Assembly (NCBI RefSeq): GCF_024714495.1
Contig: NZ_JAMZMJ010000012.1
Span: forward strand, 120,406 to 184,405
DNA from: Marinoscillum pacificum
GTDB lineage: Bacteria > Bacteroidota > Bacteroidia > Cytophagales > Cyclobacteriaceae
Direction: 5' to 3'
DNA: 64,000 bases
Shown here: piece by piece, positions 19,047 to 27,404 of the stretch
How the letters are laid out: the number at the start of each line of letters is the position of its first letter
Numbering within the stretch: position 1 is the first letter of the stretch
Program-made: the position numbers and the translations under genes
Notes under the pieces: generated by a model
What the model saw: the letters and a program-made list of their open reading frames with translations, nothing else
Databases searched by the model: none
What the model was told of the DNA's origin: nothing

Positions 19047-20141
19047 TTAATTTTTTATTAGACGTTCTGTTAATCTTCCCTTGGAACCATAGAATGTAAT
19101 GATGAAAAGTCCTTTTTTGTTGTCCAATACTTCGTTGATAATTTTCTGAGCATCTTTTCCCATTCTATTGGACTCTTCGCAGATTATACTCCCTTTGGAA
19201 TCATGAATGGAAAAGCCGGTATAGCCTTTTCCGTTCACCTGTACCTTTCCGTAAGTTGGGTTTGGATAAATAGTAATCACCGGAATGCCAGTATCCGCTG
19301 CGGTAATAGATAATGGGCCGAAAATTTCTGTGGTGCCGTCAAAGTCAACCTGTATAATCCGGTAATAGGAGTCTTCTGTAAACGAATGATCATAGAAAGT
19401 ATATGAATTTTGTAGTTCTGTTGTCCCATTTCCTGTTACCCATCCGATCGCTTTGAATTCAGAGTCAGAAAAAGACATTTTTTGTACTTCAAAGTAGTCA
19501 TTGTCTAGTTCTTCGGTAGTTGTCCAGCTAAGCAATGCACCAAATTCATCGGATGAAACTTTAAATTCTAACAAAGTAACAGGCAACGTAGTGCAGTCAC
19601 CACAACAACCATTTGTGGCACAATCTGTGTCTCCTGATGCTACATTTACATCACCTCCTACATTTGTAAAACTTCCTGTTTGAAGTGATCCAGATTCTCC
19701 TACATTCACGGTGCCATTTGCCAAGTTTGTGAAATCTCCATCTACTATCATGGTGCCGTCTACAGAGGAGGTACCAGAAAAAACCAGTCCTCCATTATAG
19801 TAATCACCCTGAACGTGTACATAACCTCCATCTGCTATATAAACACTGGCGCCCAGGTTTACAAGCATGGTTCCGGTTACGATCATGGTCCCGTAAACAT
19901 TGATTATATCGGCCACTTCAAAGTTGTCATTTATGTTCAGGGTGGCTCCTGCTTCAATTGTTAATGTTTGAATTCCAAGGTTAAATCCTTGAGTGACTAA
20001 TCCTCCATTAGAATAACTACATGACCCTGTAGCTGAAGTGATCGTGGCATTACTGTCTAGATCCCCAGGACATTGGGCATAGGAGGATGAAACAAGAAGA
20101 CATAATGAGAGTGCTGTAAAAATTACTTTAATAGAAGGCAT
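19047..20141 (-). CDS. Secreted T9SS sorting-domain protein, paralogue A
   Basis: 364 residues with a clear signal peptide (ending SSSYAQ). Residues about 30-170 are short strand repeats (LTIEAGATLNINDNFEVAD, GTMIVTGTMLVNLGASVYIA). A hinge DCATNGCCGDCTTLPV follows, then a beta-sandwich region with LSWTTTEELDNDYFEVQKM and YYRIIQVDFDG, and a sorting domain (IYPNPTYGKVQVNGKGY). It has the same architecture as paralogue B, 168 bp downstream on the same strand, so a tandem duplication is likely. Ligand and role unknown. Confidence 0.8.
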   Translation of the reverse strand: MPSIKVIFTALSLCLLVSSSYAQCPGDLDSNATITSATGSCSYSNGGLVTQGFNLGIQTLTIEAGATLNINDNFEVADIINVYGTMIVTGTMLVNLGASVYIADGGYVHVQGDYYNGGLVFSGTSSVDGTMIVDGDFTNLANGTVNVGESGSLQTGSFTNVGGDVNVASGDTDCATNGCCGDCTTLPVTLLEFKVSSDEFGALLSWTTTEELDNDYFEVQKMSFSDSEFKAIGWVTGNGTTELQNSYTFYDHSFTEDSYYRIIQVDFDGTTEIFGPLSITAADTGIPVITIYPNPTYGKVQVNGKGYTGFSIHDSKGSIICEESNRMGKDAQKIINEVLDNKKGLFIITFYGSKGRLTERLIKN

Positions 20142-20145
20142 ACTG

Positions 20146-20155
20146 GCGATGATTG
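20146..20155 (-). repeat. Leader element shared by the two T9SS paralogues (copy 2)
   Basis: CAATCATCGC on the minus strand, four bases before the start codon of paralogue A; identical to 18880-18889. Confidence 0.5.
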
Positions 20156-20273
20156 ATTATTCAAAACCATCTACAGTTGGGCGGGACTATAAAACTAGGT
20201 AAATACTGATGTTTAGAAAATAAGTAAATTACCTATTTGACTCATTGTCATTGATTTATTGTAGGGTGAAAGA

Positions 20274-21299
20274 CTAGAATAGTCTTCCCATTTGCTCTGG
20301 AGGGATCTTACCAAGATGCTGATAAGCTCTTTCGGTTGCCTGTCTTCCTCTGGTGGTACGTTTGATGTAGCCTTCCATAATAAGGAAAGGTTCATAGACT
20401 TCCTCAATCGTTTCTGCTTCTTCCCCACAAGCTGTTGCAATAGTCGACAAACCTACAGGCCCACCTTTAAACTTTTCAATAATCGTTGCCAGGATTCTGT
20501 TATCCATTTCATCTAAGCCATGATCATCCACATCAAGTGCATTCAATGCCATTTTAGCAATATCTAAAGTAATGGCTCCATCGCCTTTGATTTGGGCAAA
20601 GTCCCTTGTACGTCTTAATAAATTGTTACAGATACGTGGGGTCCCACGACTTCTTCTGGCAATCTCATAAGCAGCTTCCTGATCTATTGGCGTTCCTAAA
20701 ATATCAGAAGACCTTCCCACGATAGACGTAAGAAGTTTTGCATCATAGTACTCTAATCTCGAATTAATTCCGAATCGTGCTCGAAGTGGAGATGTCAATA
20801 ACCCAGATCGCGTCGTTGCCCCAATTAAAGTAAACGGCTCCAAACCAATTTGAACAGATCGAGCGTTCGGCCCACTATCCAGCATGATGTCAATTCGGTA
20901 ATCCTCCATTGCGGAGTATAAGTACTCTTCCACCACAGGATTGAGACGATGGATCTCATCGATGAATAAGACATCATGTGGTTCAAGGTTAGTAAGCAAG
21001 CCTGCAAGTTCACTGGCCTTATCTAGCACTGGTCCGGAAGTTACTTTGATTCCTGTGCCAAGCTCGTTGGCTATGATGTGAGAGAGAGTTGTTTTACCAA
21101 GTCCGGGAGGTCCATGGAGTAATACGTGATCAAGAGGCTCTTCTCGAAGCTTAGCAGCCTCTACAAAAACCTTCAAGTTTTCTACTACTTTGTCCTGACC
21201 AGCAAAGTCTCCAAAAGAGAGCGGTCTTAGAGCTTTTTCAAACTCTTTTTCTGAAGAATTCATGTCTTCGGAATCGCCTCTTAGGTAGTCTTCTCTCAT
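20274..21299 (-). CDS. ruvB: Holliday junction branch migration DNA helicase RuvB
   Basis: 341 residues, the usual RuvB length, when the start is taken at 21299 ([13 protein letters not shown]); upstream in-frame codons overlap apbE and are not RuvB-like. AAA+ motifs: Walker [11 protein letters not shown], Walker [10 protein letters not shown], sensor region GATTRSGLL, arginine-finger region [17 protein letters not shown], and a C-terminal winged helix ending [12 protein letters not shown]. It is the hexameric motor that drives branch migration with RuvA at Holliday junctions. Divergent from apbE with an 84-bp spacer. Confidence 0.97.
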   Translation of the reverse strand: MREDYLRGDSEDMNSSEKEFEKALRPLSFGDFAGQDKVVENLKVFVEAAKLREEPLDHVLLHGPPGLGKTTLSHIIANELGTGIKVTSGPVLDKASELAGLLTNLEPHDVLFIDEIHRLNPVVEEYLYSAMEDYRIDIMLDSGPNARSVQIGLEPFTLIGATTRSGLLTSPLRARFGINSRLEYYDAKLLTSIVGRSSDILGTPIDQEAAYEIARRSRGTPRICNNLLRRTRDFAQIKGDGAITLDIAKMALNALDVDDHGLDEMDNRILATIIEKFKGGPVGLSTIATACGEEAETIEEVYEPFLIMEGYIKRTTRGRQATERAYQHLGKIPPEQMGRLF

Positions 21300-21319
21300 A
21301 GATTGTTTTTGAATAGCGA

Positions 21320-21327
21320 CAAAGATA
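21320..21327 (-). promoter_or_regulatory. Candidate -7 element of the ruvB promoter
   Basis: TATCTTTG on the minus strand matches TAnnTTTG exactly, 20 bases upstream of the ruvB start. No good TTTG is seen at the -33 distance. Confidence 0.45.
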
Positions 21328-21383
21328 ATAGTAATGGAGCTTAGTAGTAAGCTATGGATTAATATTGCATAAATTATCTGGAG

Positions 21384-22415
21384 ATGAACAGGAAAATGAT
21401 TTTTCGAGGGATCGTCCTCATTGTGGTGATTGGAGCAGCATATCGATTGTTTACAAGTCAACCAGAGTACACGCTGACACATGTGACTGGCTTGACAATG
21501 GGAACCATCCAGTACAATGTGAAATATCTTGGTGAGGATGTGCCCAATTACAAGGCAGAGTTTGATTCCATTCTGGTTGCATTCAACCAATCACTTTCCA
21601 CCTACATTCCTTCTTCAGAAATTTCTACATTGAATCAAACGGGGATATTATCAAGCCCTTCCAAGATGTTCATGGATGTGCTGGACAAAAGCAAGGTCAT
21701 CTATGAAACTACTGACGGTGCTTTTGACCCGACGGTCGGCCCATTAGTTTCCGCCTGGGGGTTCGGTGCTGACAAAAAGCCAACCATTCCTGATAGTGCT
21801 TCAGTGGATTCCCTAATGTTGAATATTGGGTTTTCTAAAATCAGGTTGGATCAACCTATTCGTATGGATTCTGCGATGTATTTGGACTTCAGTGCCATTG
21901 CCAAAGGCTATGCGGTTGATTTACTTGCAGAGTATTTGGAAGGCAAAGGATTTACCAATTATATGGTAGAAATAGGAGGAGAAGTTCGTGCCCAGGGTTC
22001 TAATGAGCAAGGTGAGGTTTGGAAAATAGGAATTGAAGATCCTATGGTGGCAATAGACGAACGAAAACTATTAGCCATTGTTCAGTTGAAAGATTTGAGT
22101 ATGGCTACTTCTGGTAACTATAGAAGTTATTATAAATTGGGTGATCGAACTATTGCACATACTATTGATCCGAGAACAGGATATAATACCAATCATAGAT
22201 TGCTAAGTGCTTCTGTTTTCGCAAAGGACTGTATGACTGCAGATGCATATGCAACGGCCTTTATGGTGCTTGGTGTGGAAGGGGCTAAACAAGTAATGGA
22301 AAGTTCAAGCCTGGAAGGGTTTCTGATTTACCAGACGGAAAATGGCGATTTGCAAAGTTTTGTTTCAGCGGGAATTAGACCGTTGATGGAAATGAATAAA
22401 TTGGAAGGAAATTGA
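21384..22415 (+). CDS. apbE: FAD:protein FMN transferase (ApbE family)
   Basis: 343 residues with one N-terminal membrane anchor (about 5-22) and a periplasmic ApbE domain. Motifs: [76 protein letters not shown] and the metal/FMN site [15 protein letters not shown]. It covalently attaches FMN to threonine residues of target proteins such as Na+-NQR or RNF subunits; no target gene is in this window. There is no lipobox Cys, unlike many ApbE proteins. Confidence 0.93.
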   Translation: MNRKMIFRGIVLIVVIGAAYRLFTSQPEYTLTHVTGLTMGTIQYNVKYLGEDVPNYKAEFDSILVAFNQSLSTYIPSSEISTLNQTGILSSPSKMFMDVLDKSKVIYETTDGAFDPTVGPLVSAWGFGADKKPTIPDSASVDSLMLNIGFSKIRLDQPIRMDSAMYLDFSAIAKGYAVDLLAEYLEGKGFTNYMVEIGGEVRAQGSNEQGEVWKIGIEDPMVAIDERKLLAIVQLKDLSMATSGNYRSYYKLGDRTIAHTIDPRTGYNTNHRLLSASVFAKDCMTADAYATAFMVLGVEGAKQVMESSSLEGFLIYQTENGDLQSFVSAGIRPLMEMNKLEGN

Positions 22416-22498
22416 ATTATTTGCCACTAAATTGCATTTACTCTCAGAAGCACTAGTAATAGTGTTGTGACCTAAACCTATTTTTTCGAGATCATTTC

Positions 22499-23221
22499 AT
22501 GCTTTTAATCATATTGGTACTATTTGGGTCTGCTATAATTGGTGGATTGGCAGAGCGTTTTATTGCTTTCAAATCTGGAGGGATTAAGCATTCTCTCATT
22601 TTCGCGGGCTCATTTTTATTTTCCATCACCATAATTCATATTCTTCCTGAGATCTTCAGTTTGGGTGACAACCCAATGAAGTTGGGTTTATTCATATTGC
22701 TGGGTTTCTTTTTCCAGCAGCTATTGGAGTACTTCACTTCTGGTGTGGAGCATGGACATGCACATGTGCATGATCATATTTCTGGTGTTAGCCGGTTTGG
22801 GCTGGTAATTGCTTTGATGATTCATTCCTTTTTAGAGGGAGCATTATTAACGCATGATTCCCCTTTTCATGAGCAGCACGAGTCATATTCTTTGCTTATC
22901 GGGATCGTTTTGCATAAAGTACCAGCTGCATTTGCATTGACAACTACCCTCAAAGGAGGAGGAAAGTTCACGACCCAAGTTTGGGTAATACTATTGCTTT
23001 TTGCGGTTTCTTCTCCAATTGGATTGTTGCTAAGTCAACATTTAATCGTGTTGTCATCAGATCATATGCTCACATTGTTTGCATTTGTTTCAGGTGGGTT
23101 TCTTCATATTTCAACTACCATTTTCGTGGAGTCCAGTCCAAACCATCGTTTCGCCATTAGGAAATTTTTGGTCAGCCTTTTAGGTGCAGCTATTGCTATT
23201 GCCACCGAGCTCTTCATTTAA
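22499..23221 (+). CDS. ZIP-family divalent metal transporter
   Basis: 240 residues with about eight membrane segments. A His-rich loop (EHGHAHVHDH, about 83-92) precedes the ZIP signature segments: HSFLEGALL (helix 4) and HKVPAAFAL (helix 5). It probably imports zinc or another divalent metal. It stands alone, 83 bp after apbE. Confidence 0.88.
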   Translation: MLLIILVLFGSAIIGGLAERFIAFKSGGIKHSLIFAGSFLFSITIIHILPEIFSLGDNPMKLGLFILLGFFFQQLLEYFTSGVEHGHAHVHDHISGVSRFGLVIALMIHSFLEGALLTHDSPFHEQHESYSLLIGIVLHKVPAAFALTTTLKGGGKFTTQVWVILLLFAVSSPIGLLLSQHLIVLSSDHMLTLFAFVSGGFLHISTTIFVESSPNHRFAIRKFLVSLLGAAIAIATELFI

Positions 23222-23295
23222 GAATGTTCTGTCAATTACGTTAGTTATAATAACATGTTGGGGATGTATTTTGGTTGACAAACTTATCTTTTGTG

Positions 23296-23329
23296 TATAT
23301 TTTGCTAATTTGATATATTTATGCTAATT
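23296..23329 (+). repeat. Direct repeat TATATTT(A)TGCTAATT upstream of the zinc-ribbon/HTH gene
   Basis: TATATTTTGCTAATT (23296-23310) and TATATTTATGCTAATT (23314-23329) repeat with a period of 18-19 bases, about two helical turns. The second copy ends 17 bases before the start codon. This is a candidate operator for the adjacent regulator-like gene. Confidence 0.5.
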
Positions 23330-23346
23330 AAGTATATCTTCAGAAG

Positions 23347-23766
23347 ATGCAAGACCCAAAGTGCCCCAAATGCGAGTCAGAAAATTATTCCAAAGCCGGT
23401 GTAATTAAGAATAGGCAACGATTTAAGTGTAAAAACTGTGGCTATTTTTTTACTGTTTCAAAGTTAGGTAAGGAGATCGACAGCTATTATGTTATCAAAG
23501 CATTGCAGCTGCATATAGAAGGAGTAAGTTATCGGGAGATCGAGCGCATTCTTGGAGTTAGTCATGTTTCCGTAATGAATTGGGTAAAAAAATATGGTGT
23601 TAAGGCTCCCAGGAATTATCAATACAGACCTACCTATAAAGTTGTTACACACAGCGAATTGCTGGATTATTTGTCAGATCCCAAGCGTATGAAAGAGTCA
23701 GGTATGATGCTCACCGAACTTGGTGATAAATACATGATGATCAAGTGGGAGCGATTTAAGGATTAG
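23347..23766 (+). CDS. Stand-alone IS1/InsA-like zinc-ribbon and helix-turn-helix protein
   Basis: 139 residues. An N-terminal zinc ribbon has two CxxC pairs (CPKCES and CKNCGYFF), separated by KAGVIKNRQRFK, as in IS1 InsA-type proteins. A helix-turn-helix follows (about 50-82: EGVSYREIERILGVSHVSV-MNWVKKYG). The C-terminal about 50 residues (TYKVVTHSELLDYL, LTELGDKYMMIKWERF) are not a DDE transposase domain, and no InsB-like gene or terminal inverted repeats are present. It is therefore likely a domesticated DNA-binding regulator rather than a transposase. It lies directly before the acetate transport genes and after a direct repeat. Confidence 0.75.
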   Translation: MQDPKCPKCESENYSKAGVIKNRQRFKCKNCGYFFTVSKLGKEIDSYYVIKALQLHIEGVSYREIERILGVSHVSVMNWVKKYGVKAPRNYQYRPTYKVVTHSELLDYLSDPKRMKESGMMLTELGDKYMMIKWERFKD

Positions 23767-23792
23767 TATACTCTTAGCAGAAGAATACATCG

Positions 23793-23842
23793 TTTTACGA
23801 ATTGTATTGTAAAATTTTCAAATTGGAGTACTTCGAAGTGCT
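23793..23842 (+). promoter_or_regulatory. Two dyads in the porin promoter region
   Basis: TTTTAC-N10-GTAAAA (23793-23814) is followed by AGTACTTCGAAGTGCT (23827-23842), a 16-bp palindrome with one mismatched pair and a perfect core ACTTCGAAGT. Both lie within about 90 bp of the porin start, so they are candidate regulator sites. Confidence 0.45.
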
Positions 23843-23883
23843 AAAAATTGATAAAAACACAATGCAGTACCCAAAATTCTAAA

Positions 23884-25167
23884 ATGATGAAAAAACTCGT
23901 TCTTTGGGTTGCCTTTGCGCTGTTGGTAATTACAGTTAAGGCACAAAAAGACCCTGATTCAACCTACCCCGTGTCCAAGTATGAGCCTTTAACGCTCAAA
24001 ATATCTGATGATGGTTCAAAGTACATCAGATTCATCTTGTGGCATCAGCAGTGGTTACAGACGAACAATCTGGCCAATGAGAACACAAATCTTCAGCTAA
24101 ATTCAATGGTTAGAAGATCCAGATTACTGGCATTTGCACAAGTATCTCCACGTTTTTTAGTACTCACCCATTTTGGGCTTAATAATCTTACAGCTGATAA
24201 TCTTTCATCGCTTGGAAACAATGGTGATGGTGCGCAGATATTCCTTCATGGTGCATGGACTGAGTTTAAGCTCTCAAATAACAATACTATTTTCTTGGGC
24301 GGAGGATTGCATTATTGGAAAGGGCTAACTCGACTATCTAATCAAAGCACTCTGAATTTTATGACCATGGATAACCCAAGGCCATTTGTGCATTGGCATT
24401 CTTTGGGTATCACGGATCAGTTTGCAAGGCATATTGGATTTTATGTAAAAGGTCAGGTTGGTAAGTTTGACTATCGTTTAGCATTCAATAATCCTCTAAA
24501 CCCCGCAAATGCACTAGGAGCGGGCGTGGATTTCGGAGGTCAAAGTGATTTAACCTATACTGGCTCAGCGACTTCAGATGCTAACGGCGATGAAGTGGGC
24601 AATGCGGTGATTGAAGGATACTTCAGGTATCAGGTTTTTGACACGGAGTCCACCAAGCTTCCTTATCAGGTTGGTACTTATATGGGAGCTAAAAAGGTGT
24701 TAGGGATTGGGCTTGGTTTCTTTGCTCATCCTAATGGGATGTATAATGCTACTACAGCTGAGCATACTGGAATCTTCCATGCAGCAGCAGATGTTTTTCT
24801 AGACATGCCTGTAGGTGATGGAAATGGCATCAACGCCTATGCTTCATTCATCAATTTCAATTATGGTGATAACTACATGTCTCGATGGGCAGGTACGGGA
24901 ACCAACTTGTATAGCCACTTTGGCTACTACTTGGGGTCAGCTAAAATCATGCCTTATGTTGCTTATCAGACAGGATCATATGATGCGTTTGATGATAGCT
25001 TAAATGCCTTTGATTTGGGAGTGAACTACTATGTGTTAGGTCATAATGCTAAAGTAACTCTCGAATATCATGCAGTAATGAACAATCCTCTGGAAGGAGG
25101 AGTGGATGCTAATGGCGACCCAATTGGCGTGCAACAATTAAGATTACAACTTCACATTTTCTTATAG
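23884..25167 (+). CDS. Outer-membrane porin of the acetate transport cluster
   Basis: 427 residues with a signal peptide (KKLVLWVAFALLVITVKAQ). The start at 23884 (ATG ATG) is preferred over an upstream TTG. The mature part is rich in alternating aromatic/hydrophobic strands (YIRFILWHQQWLQTNN, RRSRLLAFAQVSPRFLVLTH, LEYHAVMNN) and ends with a strand closing in LQLHIFL, i.e. a terminal aromatic residue near the C-terminus as in beta-barrels. The placement immediately before a DUF4212/symporter pair suggests it lets short carboxylates cross the outer membrane. The substrate is inferred from context only. Confidence 0.75.
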   Translation: MMKKLVLWVAFALLVITVKAQKDPDSTYPVSKYEPLTLKISDDGSKYIRFILWHQQWLQTNNLANENTNLQLNSMVRRSRLLAFAQVSPRFLVLTHFGLNNLTADNLSSLGNNGDGAQIFLHGAWTEFKLSNNNTIFLGGGLHYWKGLTRLSNQSTLNFMTMDNPRPFVHWHSLGITDQFARHIGFYVKGQVGKFDYRLAFNNPLNPANALGAGVDFGGQSDLTYTGSATSDANGDEVGNAVIEGYFRYQVFDTESTKLPYQVGTYMGAKKVLGIGLGFFAHPNGMYNATTAEHTGIFHAAADVFLDMPVGDGNGINAYASFINFNYGDNYMSRWAGTGTNLYSHFGYYLGSAKIMPYVAYQTGSYDAFDDSLNAFDLGVNYYVLGHNAKVTLEYHAVMNNPLEGGVDANGDPIGVQQLRLQLHIFL

Positions 25168-25185
25168 AAATAAATAATCTGAACT

Positions 25186-25443
25186 ATGGATAAAAGTCAA
25201 CGAAAACTGTATTGGCAGCGAAACCTCAAGTATCTCATGATACTTCTAGTAATCTGGTTTGCGGTGTCTTATGGAGCAGGAATCATGTTTGCAGATGCGC
25301 TTAACAGCATTAGGCTTGGTGGTTTCAAACTAGGTTTCTGGTTTGCACAGCAAGGTTCCATTTATGCATTCGTGATACTCATCTTCGTGTATGTGCGACT
25401 GATGAATAAGCTCGATAAAGAATTTGATGTAGACGAAAAATAG
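25186..25443 (+). CDS. DUF4212 small subunit of sodium:solute symporter
   Basis: 85 residues with two membrane helices (about 13-35 and 46-70) and the DUF4212 pattern YWQRNLKYLMILLVIWF and GFWFAQQGSIYAFVILIFVY. This family is almost always encoded just upstream of a VC_2705-type solute symporter, as here (22 bp gap). It is thought to be a small partner subunit of the transporter. Confidence 0.9.
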   Translation: MDKSQRKLYWQRNLKYLMILLVIWFAVSYGAGIMFADALNSIRLGGFKLGFWFAQQGSIYAFVILIFVYVRLMNKLDKEFDVDEK

Positions 25444-25465
25444 CAACTCAAAAAAGAATTTAATC

Positions 25466-27154
25466 ATGGATGTACAAACCTGGACATTTATACTAGTAGG
25501 GGGAACATTTGCACTCTACATTGGAATTGCGATCTGGTCGAGGGCTGGATCAACAAAAGAATTTTATGTGGCAGGTGGTGGAGTGCCACCGCTGGCTAAT
25601 GGAATGGCAACAGCTGCCGACTGGATGTCTGCTGCCTCGTTTATTTCCATGGCAGGTCTCATTTCATTTATGGGTTATGATGGGGCTGTCTATCTCATGG
25701 GGTGGACGGGAGGATACGTGCTCTTGGCACTGTTGCTTGCTCCATACCTGAGAAAATTTGGAAAGTTCACTGTTCCTGATTTTATAGGTGATAGATATTA
25801 CTCCAATACTGCGAGAACCGTTGCGGTTCTTTGCGCGATCATCGTTTCATTCACTTATGTGGCAGGTCAGATGAGGGGTGTAGGTGTGGTATTTAGTAGA
25901 TTCCTTGAAGTAGACATTAATGTTGGTGTTTATATTGGGATGGCGCTGGTGTTCTTCTATGCTGTATTAGGTGGTATGAAAGGTATTACCTATACCCAAG
26001 TAGCACAATACTGTGTGTTGATTTTCGCTTTCATGGTTCCTGCTTTCTTTATCTCCTTCCAATTAACAGGGAATTTCATTCCTCAGTTGGGTTTTGGAAG
26101 TGAAATGAGTGATGGTACATATCTTTTGGATAAGTTAGATCAACTGCACAAAGAACTTGGCTTTGCTGAGTATACTAGCGGATCTAAGTCTAAATTGGAT
26201 GTATTTGCAATCACACTTGCTTTGATGGTGGGTACTGCAGGGCTTCCTCACGTAATCGTAAGATTCTTCACGGTTCCTAAAGTAAAAGATGCTAGAATCT
26301 CTGCCGGATATGCGTTGATCTTGATCGCTATTCTTTATACGACTGCTCCAGCAATTGGTGCATTTGCCAGAACTAACCTGATCACTACAGTTTCTGATAA
26401 GGAATACTCTGCCATGCCAGAGTGGTTCAGTAATTGGGAGAAAACAGGTCTGATCACTTATGAGGATAAGAATAAGGACGGAATCATTCAGTATGTTGGT
26501 GATAAAGAAGCTAATGAATTGACTATCGATAGAGATATCATGGTGTTGGCCAATCCAGAAATCGCTCAGTTGCCGAATTGGGTAATTGCTTTGGTTGCAG
26601 CTGGTGGTCTTGCAGCGGCATTGTCAACAGCAGCAGGGTTGCTTTTGGTGATCTCTACCAGTGTTGCTCATGATTTGATTAAGAAACAAATCAAGCCAGA
26701 CATTTCAGAGAAGCAAGAGTTGCTTTGGGCACGAATCGGAGCAGCAGTGGCTGTTGTAGTTGCAGGATATTTTGGTATCAATCCTCCGGGATTTGTAGCA
26801 GCCGTGGTTGCCTTAGCCTTTGGGCTTGCAGCTGCATCTTTCTTCCCGGCCATTATCCTTGGAATATTCGATAAGCGAATGAACAAGCAAGGAGCTATTA
26901 GTGGCATGGTTGTGGGCATCACATTGATGTTGTTTTACATGATCAAGTACAAGCTTGGTGGCTTTGGCGGAGGTACTGCTGAAGACTGGTGGTTTGGAAT
27001 TTCCCCAGAGGGCTTCGGTACCATTGCGATGTTGGTAAATGTAGTGGTGAGTGTAGTGGTCTCCAGGATGACTCCTGAAACACCTGAGGATGTACAGGAA
27101 ATGGTGGAAAGTATTCGTTACCCACGCGGTGCAGGTGAAGCGCACTCTCACTAG
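25466..27154 (+). CDS. Sodium:solute symporter, ActP-like (VC_2705 subfamily)
   Basis: 562 residues, about 13 membrane helices with the SSS/SLC5 fold. Characteristic stretches: GGGVPPLANGMATAADWMSA, FTYVAGQMRGVGVVFSRFL, GLPHVIVRFFTVP and GGLAAALSTAAGLLLVIST. The insert around residues 310-360 (EDKNKDGIIQYVGDKEAN) resembles the polar insert of the VC_2705 group, with a DxNxDG-like acidic loop. It likely imports acetate or a similar monocarboxylate with Na+, based on proximity to acs and the DUF4212 partner. Confidence 0.9.
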   Translation: MDVQTWTFILVGGTFALYIGIAIWSRAGSTKEFYVAGGGVPPLANGMATAADWMSAASFISMAGLISFMGYDGAVYLMGWTGGYVLLALLLAPYLRKFGKFTVPDFIGDRYYSNTARTVAVLCAIIVSFTYVAGQMRGVGVVFSRFLEVDINVGVYIGMALVFFYAVLGGMKGITYTQVAQYCVLIFAFMVPAFFISFQLTGNFIPQLGFGSEMSDGTYLLDKLDQLHKELGFAEYTSGSKSKLDVFAITLALMVGTAGLPHVIVRFFTVPKVKDARISAGYALILIAILYTTAPAIGAFARTNLITTVSDKEYSAMPEWFSNWEKTGLITYEDKNKDGIIQYVGDKEANELTIDRDIMVLANPEIAQLPNWVIALVAAGGLAAALSTAAGLLLVISTSVAHDLIKKQIKPDISEKQELLWARIGAAVAVVVAGYFGINPPGFVAAVVALAFGLAAASFFPAIILGIFDKRMNKQGAISGMVVGITLMLFYMIKYKLGGFGGGTAEDWWFGISPEGFGTIAMLVNVVVSVVVSRMTPETPEDVQEMVESIRYPRGAGEAHSH

Positions 27155-27206
27155 TTAAAAATCCATGAAGGGATTCCTTGAATCTGCTAACCTAAAGGGC
27201 TAACTT

Positions 27207-27404
27207 ATGAGGATGAAATCAAAGTTAGGGATGGGTTTAATTGCTGTCTTCGGTTTGTTAGTAATGTTGTTAAACCAACCTTTTCTCAGCATACCTCAGG
27301 GGCAGGTTTCTGGAATTCCTTCTATACTTATTTATCTGCTGACCATATGGTTGATGGTCATCGGAACTATGGTTTGGTTATCAAAACGTGCAGGTGATCA
27401 ATGA
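27207..27404 (+). CDS. Small two-helix membrane protein upstream of the symporter-kinase
   Basis: 65 residues with two hydrophobic segments (about 7-27 and 38-58) and a short polar link. It overlaps the start of the sensor kinase gene by four bases (ATGA), so it is almost certainly translated with it. No family is recognised; an accessory subunit analogous to DUF4212 for the kinase's transporter domain is a plausible guess. Confidence 0.6.
   Translation: MRMKSKLGMGLIAVFGLLVMLLNQPFLSIPQGQVSGIPSILIYLLTIWLMVIGTMVWLSKRAGDQ

Noticed and set aside
20270..20286. Hairpin AAGACTA-GAA-TAGTCTT at the ruvB stop
   Set aside because: Loop of three, AT-rich stem and no T-tract; not supported as a terminator.
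21300..21590. 97-residue N-terminal extension of RuvB
   Set aside because: It overlaps apbE on the opposite strand, is not RuvB-like, and the trimmed protein has standard RuvB length.
23347..23766. Active IS1 element
   Set aside because: No InsB-type transposase, frameshift window or terminal inverted repeats around the zinc-ribbon/HTH gene.
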